Below, piece after piece: positions 56,825 to 64,000 of a DNA stretch of 64,000 bases. The notes under the pieces were generated by a model. It searched no databases. It saw only the letters and a program-made list of their open reading frames with translations, and was not told where the DNA came from. Position 1 is the stretch's first letter, and each line of letters begins with the position of its first letter. Position numbers and translations under genes: made by a program. The DNA lies in the NCBI RefSeq assembly GCF_905120345.1, contig NZ_CAJHOA010000004.1:310001-374000 (forward strand), read 5' to 3'. The DNA comes from Denitrificimonas caeni (GTDB taxonomy: Bacteria; Pseudomonadota; Gammaproteobacteria; Pseudomonadales; Pseudomonadaceae).

Positions 56825-57679
56825 TTACAATGATTTATTGGGTGTAATCACCAACTGCGCGGGCTGATCGCTACGAATCACTTCCTGCAAACGTGGTTTA
56901 AAGTTGGCATCAAGCTTTTTAACCCGAGCCGATAGCAATGCCGCGACCCAATGAAAATCACGAGTATCAGCTACTTCGATGGTCACTACAGCACGAAACT
57001 TGACCACATCAGCGGCAACTTCATCCAGTAAACGTCCCAACTGATGGTCATTACGACTGTTTAGCATGGGCATTGGCACAACGGTATAGGGCGCATCAAC
57101 ATCGAGGATACGCGCCTTCAGCTTGCTACGGGTTGGAGGCAATGACGGAGTTTGCTCTACAAGCTCCGGTAGCTCAATGCTTGGTGCAGGGATAGAGACA
57201 GGCTCAGTCGGGACTGGCACTTTTTTCGCGACCGGCTTCTTGGGCGGCGGCACAGGGCGCGGTGCCACCGGTGCGACAGGTTCGACCACTGGCGTTTGCA
57301 TTGTCGCCAAAGCAGCACTCAAGCCCTCTGTCAAAGCTGGGGCTTGCGGTAATAAACGCTTCGCTTTAATCAAAGCGGCACTGGCCGTATCGACATCAGC
57401 GTCTTTAAGCGCCTGTTCGCCACGTGCCAACCAAGCACTAGCGAGCTGCTGTTGTAAGGCGGCAAGACCTTGTTCATCTGGGTGTTGATGACGCAGAGAT
57501 TCAAGTTGCTGGCCAGCTAAATCCAATTCTTTGCTCGCCAGATACGACTCAAATAACTGCTCAGCCACAGCAAACTGATCAATCGCGGGCTCATTGATCG
57601 GCGCAACAGCGCTCTGGCACGCAGTTAACACAAAAATCAAACTACACGCCAGTACACTGCGCGCTATAAAATGTGACAT
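56825..57679 (-). CDS. Proline-rich lipoprotein of unknown function
   Basis: A 284-residue lipoprotein: signal peptide with lipobox LTAC (about 18-21), a helical TPR-like region (about 35-125), a Pro/Val-rich linker (about 130-175; PVAPRPVPPPKKPVAKK) that could span the periplasm, and a C-terminal globular domain (about 190-284). It sits between ecotin and metN, as a hypothetical gene does in P. aeruginosa between znuB and metN. Function unknown. Confidence 0.82.
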   Translation of the reverse strand: MSHFIARSVLACSLIFVLTACQSAVAPINEPAIDQFAVAEQLFESYLASKELDLAGQQLESLRHQHPDEQGLAALQQQLASAWLARGEQALKDADVDTASAALIKAKRLLPQAPALTEGLSAALATMQTPVVEPVAPVAPRPVPPPKKPVAKKVPVPTEPVSIPAPSIELPELVEQTPSLPPTRSKLKARILDVDAPYTVVPMPMLNSRNDHQLGRLLDEVAADVVKFRAVVTIEVADTRDFHWVAALLSARVKKLDANFKPRLQEVIRSDQPAQLVITPNKSL

Positions 57680-57809
57680 GCAATATATCCCCCTGCCTAC
57701 AAAACAGCTGGCAGTCTACACTGCTCTGTAATGATGCAGAAGGTACAGCACACTCAACACAAACAAAGCTCAACAAGCTTAGACTGTGCTGAGCCTGATG
57801 TTGAGGGGG

Positions 57810-58316
57810 TTACTCAGCCTTTGCTGACTGTAATTGCTGGCCGCCCGTCCAAATACGGTAGCGCACTTCAAGATTTTTTGGTGCGTAGACTACGATGGGT
57901 AATTTACTGTTGTAACGTAGGGTAAAGCTATCACCTTGTGCGGCAACAAAGTCTTCTTTTTCAGTGCCTTCAGGACACGCCATCAGTGTGCTAACAGGTC
58001 CATTTACATTTTCTACTTCATAGTAGGTGTAGCCCCAACCGGGCAAGTCTTTAATGGTTAAAGTCGCAACTAAACCGCGAGTATTACAATCGGTGAGCAT
58101 CACTTGACCGGGCAGTAACTCAACTTTAAATAAATCTTCATTCTCTTTTTCGTCAAGCCAAATCACGTGGCGTGTTTGCCCTTCTTGGGCAGCAGGATAA
58201 GGTGCAACATCTTTTAGCTCAGGAATTAAATCAACGTGTTTATTGGGCCCGACTGCACACGCAGCCGTAGCGCTAGACAGCGCTGCGATAAGCGTCATGG
58301 TAAGTACCTTATTCAT
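57810..58316 (-). CDS. eco: Ecotin, periplasmic serine protease inhibitor
   Basis: A 168-residue ecotin-family inhibitor. Signal peptide to about residue 20, then the ecotin core: APYPAAQEGQTRHVIWLDE, KVELLPGQ, GWGYTYYEVENV and LRYNSKLPIVVY. The reactive loop is PVSTLMACPE (E. coli: PVSTMMACPD), with Met at P1', Leu at P1, and the disulphide from DCN to MACP. Ecotin blocks trypsin-like, chymotrypsin-like and elastase proteases and protects against host or predator enzymes. In P. aeruginosa I recall eco elsewhere in the genome, so its location beside znu looks lineage-specific. Confidence 0.95.
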   Translation of the reverse strand: MNKVLTMTLIAALSSATAACAVGPNKHVDLIPELKDVAPYPAAQEGQTRHVIWLDEKENEDLFKVELLPGQVMLTDCNTRGLVATLTIKDLPGWGYTYYEVENVNGPVSTLMACPEGTEKEDFVAAQGDSFTLRYNSKLPIVVYAPKNLEVRYRIWTGGQQLQSAKAE

Positions 58317-58395
58317 CCTACAGAATCCTTAAATCATCTATTTTGTTAATTAATGAGACCGCGCCTGACCGTGACAGTTCAAGCATAGGTCATGG

Positions 58396-59181
58396 TTAGC
58401 GACGGCGCGGCACGATAAAACTGGTTAAAAATAACGCTGCTGCACAGACCACAATTGAGGGTCCAGCTGGCGTATCGTAGTGCCATGACAGCGTCAAACC
58501 GGCACAAACAGCACACATCCCAATCAGTGTTGCGCCTATCGCCATTTGCTCAGGACTGCGCGCATGCCGTTGTGCTGCGGCGGCAGGAATAATTAGCAAG
58601 GAGGTAATTAATAGTACGCCAACAATTTTCATCGCGACAGCAATCACCAATGCCATCAATACCATCAATACCAAACGTAGCTTAGCCACCGGCAAGCCTT
58701 CGACCTGTGCCAGCTCTTCATGCACGGTAATCGCCAGTAGCGGTCGCCATAGGGCAATAATACAAAGCAAAACCACAACACTACCAACGCCGATCCAGAC
58801 TAAATCAAGGGCGCTAACGGCTAGCAAATCACCAAATAAATAGCCCATCAAGTCAACACGTACTGACTCCATAAAACTTAAAGTCACCAAGCCTAACGAT
58901 AAGGTACTGTGCGCTAGAATCCCTAAGATGGTGTCTGAGGCTAATGGTTGACGGCGCTGCAGAGCCACTAAAACAAAGGCTAGCAACAAACAACCGACAA
59001 TCACCGCCAGCGCCAGATTAATATCAAACAACAAGCCTAGCGCCACACCAAACAGCGCCGAGTGGGCCAAGGTATCGCCAAAATAAGCCATGCGTCGCCA
59101 CACCACAAACGCACCTAACGGTCCAGCGACAAGCGCTAAAAATAATCCTGCGCATAATGCATATAAAAGAAAATCAGGCAT
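58396..59181 (-). CDS. znuB: Zinc ABC transporter permease
   Basis: A 261-residue inner-membrane permease with about eight membrane segments ([56 protein letters not shown]). It forms the zinc channel with ZnuC and ZnuA. ATG 59181 overlaps the znuC end by 8 bp (ATGCCTGA), and the longer frame to 59310 lies inside znuC and is rejected. Confidence 0.95.
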   Translation of the reverse strand: MPDFLLYALCAGLFLALVAGPLGAFVVWRRMAYFGDTLAHSALFGVALGLLFDINLALAVIVGCLLLAFVLVALQRRQPLASDTILGILAHSTLSLGLVTLSFMESVRVDLMGYLFGDLLAVSALDLVWIGVGSVVVLLCIIALWRPLLAITVHEELAQVEGLPVAKLRLVLMVLMALVIAVAMKIVGVLLITSLLIIPAAAAQRHARSPEQMAIGATLIGMCAVCAGLTLSWHYDTPAGPSIVVCAAALFLTSFIVPRRR

Positions 59182-59953
59182 GTGTACAGTCCGGCCCATG
59201 TTGGTGAGATTTTGGTGTGAGTACACAGCCATGTAAATCATGCTTATGATCGTGATCATGGTGATAAACGGCGAGATCACTGGCCGCACGCGAGCCAAAT
59301 AACTCGACAAAGGCAGGATCGCTGCTGACTTGCTCTGGTAGACCTGAGCAACACACGTGACGGTTTAAGCAAATCACTCGATCGGTGGCACGCATCACCA
59401 AATGCAAATCATGCGAAATCATCAGCACACCACAGCCATAGCGATCACGCAGCTGACCAATCAAATGGTACAGCTCAAGCTGCCCATTGACATCGACACC
59501 TTGTACCGGCTCATCCAGCACCAGCAACTGCGGTTTACGCAATAAAGCACGCGCCAGCAGCACCCGTTGCAACTCACCACCGGAAATACGCTGCAAGGGA
59601 CTGTTTAACACTTTCGCTGCACCCACTTCAGTCAATGCCGAAATGACGTCATCACGACTGACGCCCGGTACTAAACGTAAAAAACGCAGTACCGATAGAG
59701 GTAAGGTTGAGTGCACTTCAAGCTTTTGCGGCATGTAACCAATACGCAAGTTAGGCGCTCGCCACACGCTCCCCGAATCAGACTCAAGCAAACCGAGGAG
59801 TACGCGTACCAATGAAGTTTTACCTGAGCCATTGGGCCCCACGATAGTAACAATCTCACCCGCCGCCAGCTCAAGACTGACGTCGATTAAAACGCTCTGC
59901 TCAGATAGTGATAAATTTAAATGCTCGGCACGCAGTAATACTGACGGCTTCAT
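59174..59953 (-). CDS. znuC: Zinc ABC transporter ATPase
   Basis: A 259-residue ATPase: Walker [12 protein letters not shown], signature [15 protein letters not shown], Walker [13 protein letters not shown] and H-loop [14 protein letters not shown]. The histidine-rich C-terminal tail ([22 protein letters not shown]) is typical of ZnuC and may bind zinc. It overlaps zur by 4 bp and znuB by 8 bp, a tightly coupled operon. Confidence 0.96.
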   Translation of the reverse strand: MKPSVLLRAEHLNLSLSEQSVLIDVSLELAAGEIVTIVGPNGSGKTSLVRVLLGLLESDSGSVWRAPNLRIGYMPQKLEVHSTLPLSVLRFLRLVPGVSRDDVISALTEVGAAKVLNSPLQRISGGELQRVLLARALLRKPQLLVLDEPVQGVDVNGQLELYHLIGQLRDRYGCGVLMISHDLHLVMRATDRVICLNRHVCCSGLPEQVSSDPAFVELFGSRAASDLAVYHHDHDHKHDLHGCVLTPKSHQHGPDCTHA

Positions 59954-60441
59954 ACGGCCGCTCGACAGGCAGCACAGGTACCGAGAATTTCGACCATCTG
60001 TGTTTCTACAGCAAAGCCCATTTGCTCAGCTTCGGCTGCAATAGCAGTATCAATCGTAGAATGCTGAGCCAGCTCATAGGCGTTATTGCAGTGTTTGCAG
60101 ATCATAAAATAGCCTTCATGAGGTACTTCAGGGTGGCTGCAGCCAATATAAGCATTAAGTGAGGCCAAACGATGAATCAAGCCGTTCTCTAATAAAAAAT
60201 CTAAACCACGATAGACAGTTGGCGGCGCGGCGCGGCGGCCATCTTCACGACTCAACATATCTAATATGTCGTAAGCACCCAGTGGCTTGTGACTTTGCCA
60301 AACCAACTCTAAAACGCGCTTACGCAAAGGCGTTAAGCGGACACCACGTTGCGTACACAGCGCTTCTGCAGACTCGAGTGCTTGGCTGATGCAGTGTTTA
60401 TGATGATCATGTGAGTGGCACAGCGTTGATGTTTTTAACAT
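59950..60441 (-). CDS. zur: Zinc uptake regulator
   Basis: A 163-residue Fur-family repressor. The winged helix lies at about 30-95 ([38 protein letters not shown]). The metal/dimer domain has CxxC pairs ICKHC and CAAC and His-rich [11 protein letters not shown]. With zinc bound it represses znu genes. First gene of zur-znuC-znuB, divergent from znuA, with a candidate operator between. Confidence 0.95.
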   Translation of the reverse strand: MLKTSTLCHSHDHHKHCISQALESAEALCTQRGVRLTPLRKRVLELVWQSHKPLGAYDILDMLSREDGRRAAPPTVYRGLDFLLENGLIHRLASLNAYIGCSHPEVPHEGYFMICKHCNNAYELAQHSTIDTAIAAEAEQMGFAVETQMVEILGTCAACRAAV

Positions 60442-60467
60442 AACAGCAGCATCCTTCTTGAAGAGAC

Positions 60468-60480
60468 GTTATTATATTAC
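60468..60480 (+). promoter_or_regulatory. Candidate Zur box between zur and znuA
   Basis: GTTATTATATTAC, similar at 11 of 13 positions to the GTTATAATATAAC-like sites of gammaproteobacterial Zur (consensus from memory). It lies in the gap between the divergent zur and znuA starts, where one operator could serve both. Confidence 0.6.
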
Positions 60481-60504
60481 CCTTTACTAATGGAGTGTAC
60501 TGCA

Positions 60505-61434
60505 GTGTTTCGTTTCTTGCTGATCGGCTGTTTATCTTTATGGGGCATCAGTGCTCAGGCGCAAGTGCAGATTTTAACCAGTATTAAACCCTTACAGCTG
60601 ATTGCTGCGGCCATTCAAGATGGTCAGGGCAAACCGCAAGTACTACTACCGCCTGGCGCCTCACCGCATTATTTTGTGCTGCGCCCTTCCGATGCCAAGC
60701 GTTTAGATAAAGCAGACTTATTTTACTGGATTGGTCCCGATCTTGAGAACTTTTTACCGCGTCTACTCAAGCAACGCAGCCAGTTAAGCGTCGCGGTACA
60801 AAGCTTACCAGAGTTACATCTGCAATATTTCGGCGACGATCACCAGCATGCCGATGCACATGCAGACCCGCATGAACACGACGTTATTGCGCATGATCAC
60901 GCCCACCAACCCGGCACAGTTGACACCCACCTGTGGTTATTGCCACATAATGCAGCGGTGATCGCGCAGCGCATCAGCGCTGATTTAAGCGAACGTGACC
61001 CAGCCCATGCCAAACTATATGCAGCCAATCTACATGCTTTTACTCAGCGTTTAGAGCACCTCGATCAACAGCTAAAAGCTCAGCTAGAGCCTCTGCAGGA
61101 TAAATCATTCTTCGTCTTTCATGAGGCATTCAACTACTTTGAGCACGCTTATGGTTTACAGCATGCGGGCGTGTTTGCCTTATCCGGCGAGCTGCAACCT
61201 GGGGCAAAGCATGTGCATCAAATGCGCACCCGTTTACAGCAAGCAGGCCCCAGCTGTGTGTTTAGCGAACCACCGATCCAGCCTCGTCTTGCCCATACCT
61301 TGGCTGATGGCTTACCGGTGACCTTAGCTGAACTGGATGCCTTAGGTGCAACCGTCGCCGTCTCTTCTAAAGGTTATGAGCAACTACTGGAAAACTTGGC
61401 CCTGCAATTTTCTGCTTGTTTATCAGCCTTATAA
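60505..61434 (+). CDS. znuA: Zinc ABC transporter substrate-binding protein
   Basis: A 309-residue periplasmic zinc-binding protein: signal peptide MFRFLLIGCLSLWGISAQA, zinc ligands in LPPGASPHYF, a His-rich loop (about 112-140; HQHADAHADPHEHD, HDHAHQ), THLWL, FHEAFNYF and SEPPIQPR. The ATG at 60490 has no ribosome site. The GTG at 60505, with GGAG 9 bp upstream, is preferred and gives a proper signal peptide. It is divergent from zur. Confidence 0.93.
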   Translation: MFRFLLIGCLSLWGISAQAQVQILTSIKPLQLIAAAIQDGQGKPQVLLPPGASPHYFVLRPSDAKRLDKADLFYWIGPDLENFLPRLLKQRSQLSVAVQSLPELHLQYFGDDHQHADAHADPHEHDVIAHDHAHQPGTVDTHLWLLPHNAAVIAQRISADLSERDPAHAKLYAANLHAFTQRLEHLDQQLKAQLEPLQDKSFFVFHEAFNYFEHAYGLQHAGVFALSGELQPGAKHVHQMRTRLQQAGPSCVFSEPPIQPRLAHTLADGLPVTLAELDALGATVAVSSKGYEQLLENLALQFSACLSAL

Positions 61435-61464
61435 AAACCGAATAGCCCACCCGCAATAACTTAA

Positions 61465-61508
61465 AAACTCAGCAGGCATGCCTTAGGGCGCTCACGCCTG
61501 CTGAGTTT
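61465..61508 (+). terminator. Terminator-like hairpin after znuA
   Basis: Perfect 13-bp arms AAACTCAGCAGGC (61465-61477) and GCCTGCTGAGTTT (61496-61508) with an 18-nt loop, 30 bp after the znuA stop. The T-tract is only three bases. The rest of the 307-bp gap to 61742 shows no other feature. Confidence 0.7.
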
Positions 61509-61741
61509 GCCAGTCGATAAATCCTCATCGTTGCAGCCTGGGGCCATCACCGGGCAACCGTCCTAAGCTTTATCCGGCAAATTGTGGCAACTGCGCTTTG
61601 AATCACGCTATGATAATGGCCATTAGCCACAACCGATTAAACATAGCGACTGACAGTCCAACGTGCTTGTCATCCTCAGCGAGGATCAATCTAGCAGCAT
61701 CTACTGTCATACCTGCCAAGCCATTGCGGTAAAGGAGCACT

Positions 61742-63949
61742 ATGCTTTCTAAGGAAAAGATCAACGCGCTGATCGCCAGTATTGATTTGAACCATCAAGC
61801 ACTGCGCGAACGCGAACACCTGCTAGGCTGGCAGGCTGATGACCCGCTGCACTTGAGCGAGGCTGCACACACCATACAGCAAGCACAATCGGACTTTATT
61901 CAGCAGTTAGATGCCCACTTTGCCTCATTCCCCGAAGCAGTACAGCAGCTCAAAACTGTTGCTAATACTGAGAGTTTGCAACTCAAGCAAGCCTGGGATA
62001 ATCAGCAATTATGGCAAAATATCCATAACGACGACTATATACGCCAACAATTACAAGTCGGACTCGAATATCAGTCAGCTGATTTAACACCGCTCTGGTA
62101 TCTGAGTACTCAGCGTCTTTATTTAGATACGATGCTTAAAGCATTGTGTAGCGAACCGCGTCAAATACAGCAATTTTCTAGTCTGATTAAAGCTGTATTT
62201 TTGGATATGTCCTTAGTGCTTGAAGGCTATTGTGCGGCACACAAACAACAACTAAAAGAAAACCAAGCTCGTTTTGAGCGCACGATGTATGGCGCTAACG
62301 ACGGTTTATGGGAGTGGGATATTGCGAATGACCAACTGCTCTTATCCAGCCGTTGGCTTGAAATGTTGGAGCTGAGCGCGGAGGAATTCGGTTCGCATAA
62401 TAGTGGCAACTGGTTCGCTCGGATGCATCCCGAAGACCTACCACTCGTACGTAAAGCCTTGGGTAAGCATTTAAGCGGACACAGTAAATTTTTAGATTGT
62501 GAGTATCGCATCCGTAAAAAGAACGGCGACTATATTTGGGTTTTATTACGTGGTTTTGCTAATAAAACCCAAATGGGCCGACAGCTACTCTCAGGCTCGC
62601 AAGCGGATATTCATGAGCGCAAAGAACAGCAACAGAATATGACCTATGCGGCCTTTCATGATCCTCTAACAGGCTTAGCCAATCGTCGTCGCTTGGATCA
62701 ACTGCTGCAAGACTCCATGCAACGTACTCAGCAAGCAGGGACGCGGGAAACGGCTCTATTATTTATTGATTTAGATAATTTTAAGCAGGTTAATGACAAT
62801 TACGGTCATAAGTCCGGCGATTACTTACTGATCGAGATCGCGAATCGCTTACAAAAATGTTTACGCCCGGGTGACCATATCGCTCGTTTTGGTGGTGATG
62901 AGTTCGTGGTGTTATTAGATGATCTAGCCTGTTTAAAGGACGCTGAACATGTCGCACAACGCATGCTCGACAGTTTATCCTCAGCGCTGCGTATTAATGG
63001 TTATATTCTCTCAGTCAGTGCCAGTATAGGTATTACCGTGTTGCCACATGACACGCCCGCCAGCGAGCTATTGCAAGCCGCCGATTTGGCGTTATATCAA
63101 GCGAAAATGGCAGGTAAAGCACAGTTCGCGCACTACACTCAAGACATGCAAGCAGCCGCACAAGCCCTACAAAGCAAACAAGCAGCATTGACACAAGGGC
63201 TATCGAATCAGCAGTTTGAAGTGCTTTATCAACCCATTTACAACCTCTCTCAAGACTCCGAACAGAACTCTAGCAGCATTTATGCCGTTGAGGCGTTATT
63301 GCGCTGGCATCATGATGGTCACTGTTACAGGCCACAAAACTTTCTTGACCTCCTCGAGCAATCTGATGAAATTCTTGCCGTTGGCGCATGGGTCTTAAAA
63401 TCAGCCTGCGCTGCCGTGCGTCAGTGGCAGCAAAGCTTCATGCCGCAATTGCACTGTTCAGTGAACCTTTCCTATAAGCAGTTACGCAGCGCTCACCTCG
63501 TTTCTTTAGTTAAAACCGCACTTGAATCCAGCGGTTTAGCCGCCTCTTATCTGATTATCGAAATCGCTGAAAATCATTTAAAACCTGAATGTTCACAGTC
63601 GTTAGCTAATTTGCGCGAGCTCAGCATGATGGGGATACAAATTGCTCTGGATAATTTTGGTATGGGCCATGCTCCCCTCGGCTATCTGAAGCGCTTCCCT
63701 CTGGACATCATTAAAGTGGATAAAAGCTTAATCAGCCACTCTTTAAAAGACAGTTTAAACAAAGATATTGGCCAAGCGATTATCAGCTTAGGACATAGTC
63801 TCAATCTAAAAGTGATTGCTGAAGGTATTGAGTCTCCTTACCAATTATCGTTTGTTAAAGGCCGGCAATGCGAGTTTGCACAAGGCTATTTACTCAGCGA
63901 TCCATTAAGCGCAGAGCAGTTTACGACACTAATAAGTAGCCGCTCGTAG
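61742..63949 (+). CDS. Globin-sensor GGDEF-EAL protein with altered haem and EAL sites
   Basis: A 735-residue cyclic-di-GMP protein without membrane segments. Order: protoglobin-like sensor (about 1-170), PAS (about 180-300), GGDEF (about 305-470), EAL (about 480-730). In the globin the motif G-x-x-H preceding LxPxWYL reads GLEY, so the proximal His is Tyr110. GGDEF (384-388) is intact with an RPGD I-site five residues upstream. In EAL, the first Glu (EALLRW, about 517) and AEGIES are present, but the metal-site DDFGTGYSS is DNFGMGHAP (Asp637, Asn638). It is therefore probably a cyclase whose EAL does not hydrolyse well. The signal is unknown. Confidence 0.9.
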   Translation: MLSKEKINALIASIDLNHQALREREHLLGWQADDPLHLSEAAHTIQQAQSDFIQQLDAHFASFPEAVQQLKTVANTESLQLKQAWDNQQLWQNIHNDDYIRQQLQVGLEYQSADLTPLWYLSTQRLYLDTMLKALCSEPRQIQQFSSLIKAVFLDMSLVLEGYCAAHKQQLKENQARFERTMYGANDGLWEWDIANDQLLLSSRWLEMLELSAEEFGSHNSGNWFARMHPEDLPLVRKALGKHLSGHSKFLDCEYRIRKKNGDYIWVLLRGFANKTQMGRQLLSGSQADIHERKEQQQNMTYAAFHDPLTGLANRRRLDQLLQDSMQRTQQAGTRETALLFIDLDNFKQVNDNYGHKSGDYLLIEIANRLQKCLRPGDHIARFGGDEFVVLLDDLACLKDAEHVAQRMLDSLSSALRINGYILSVSASIGITVLPHDTPASELLQAADLALYQAKMAGKAQFAHYTQDMQAAAQALQSKQAALTQGLSNQQFEVLYQPIYNLSQDSEQNSSSIYAVEALLRWHHDGHCYRPQNFLDLLEQSDEILAVGAWVLKSACAAVRQWQQSFMPQLHCSVNLSYKQLRSAHLVSLVKTALESSGLAASYLIIEIAENHLKPECSQSLANLRELSMMGIQIALDNFGMGHAPLGYLKRFPLDIIKVDKSLISHSLKDSLNKDIGQAIISLGHSLNLKVIAEGIESPYQLSFVKGRQCEFAQGYLLSDPLSAEQFTTLISSRS

Positions 63950-64000
63950 AAAGTATAAAGCAGCAAAATTAAATCAGGCGGTTATACTGCGCAGTGTTGT

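Noticed and set aside
59182-59310. 43-residue N-terminal extension of ZnuB
   Set aside because: It lies in the His-rich end of znuC in another frame; ZnuB proteins begin at MPDFLLYAL.

Overview
The window looks like chromosomal DNA of a Pseudomonas-like gammaproteobacterium (Pseudomonadaceae), with a base composition that appears more AT-rich than P. aeruginosa. The evidence is gene content and order: zur-znuCB divergent from znuA and followed by metNIQ; coaD, ferredoxin, gamma-glutamyltransferase and mutM in one neighbourhood; a D-2-hydroxyglutarate-type dehydrogenase divergent from serA; and norCBD beside a Dnr-type regulator. From memory these follow the P. aeruginosa order. The lower GC suggests one of the smaller denitrifying or halotolerant relatives; genus is not resolved. 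No phage, insertion sequence, CRISPR array or rRNA was seen. There is one tRNA, tRNA-Arg(CCG).

Bases 1-17340 form a catabolic island. It holds an acyl-CoA dehydrogenase (cut by the left edge), an NDP-forming acyl-CoA synthetase, an AruI-like thiamine-diphosphate 2-oxoacid decarboxylase, an aldehyde dehydrogenase, an Rrf2 regulator, a GlcD/D2HGDH-type FAD 2-hydroxyacid dehydrogenase, a dipeptide-type ABC importer with a Tat-exported binding protein, a quinone-reductase-like flavoprotein, an OprD porin, a crotonase and a TetR regulator. Read as chemistry the enzymes form a chain: 2-hydroxyacid -> 2-oxoacid -> aldehyde one carbon shorter -> acid -> acyl-CoA -> enoyl-CoA -> next step. Porin plus ABC importer would bring the substrate in. 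Three related 17-bp sites (6728, 6798, 8415) lie in the promoter regions of the Rrf2 gene, the FAD dehydrogenase and the importer and look like a shared operator. I could not name the substrate; this is the best candidate for an undescribed system here.

Bases 17900-29225 are mixed: a membrane diguanylate cyclase, a trimethylamine monooxygenase (Tmm), an ECF sigma factor with a secreted protein of unknown function, tRNA-Arg, gabD, a CobB-type sirtuin, and a lipoprotein hydrolase overlapping a DUF4105 membrane protein. Bases 29560-33480 are the ectoine locus ectABC plus the dedicated aspartokinase. Tmm (making TMAO) and ectoine together suggest osmotic adaptation.

Bases 33700-45750 are mostly housekeeping: coaD, a YfhL-type ferredoxin, ggt, a Na/Pi cotransporter, mutM, a FAH-family hydrolase, a D2HGDH-type dehydrogenase, serA and a prolyl-hydroxylase-like dioxygenase. 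Bases 45840-52640 are a nitric-oxide module: dnr, a small zinc-ribbon protein, nnrS, norD, norB and norC, with perfect Dnr/FNR boxes upstream of the zinc-ribbon gene and norC, and a 23-codon ORF with its own ribosome site between norC and norB. Bases 52900-61510 carry a DUF4398/OmpA lipoprotein pair, metNIQ, a proline-rich lipoprotein, ecotin, and znuB-znuC-zur/znuA with a candidate Zur box. The window closes with a globin-type sensor GGDEF-EAL protein whose proximal haem histidine is a tyrosine and whose EAL metal site is altered.
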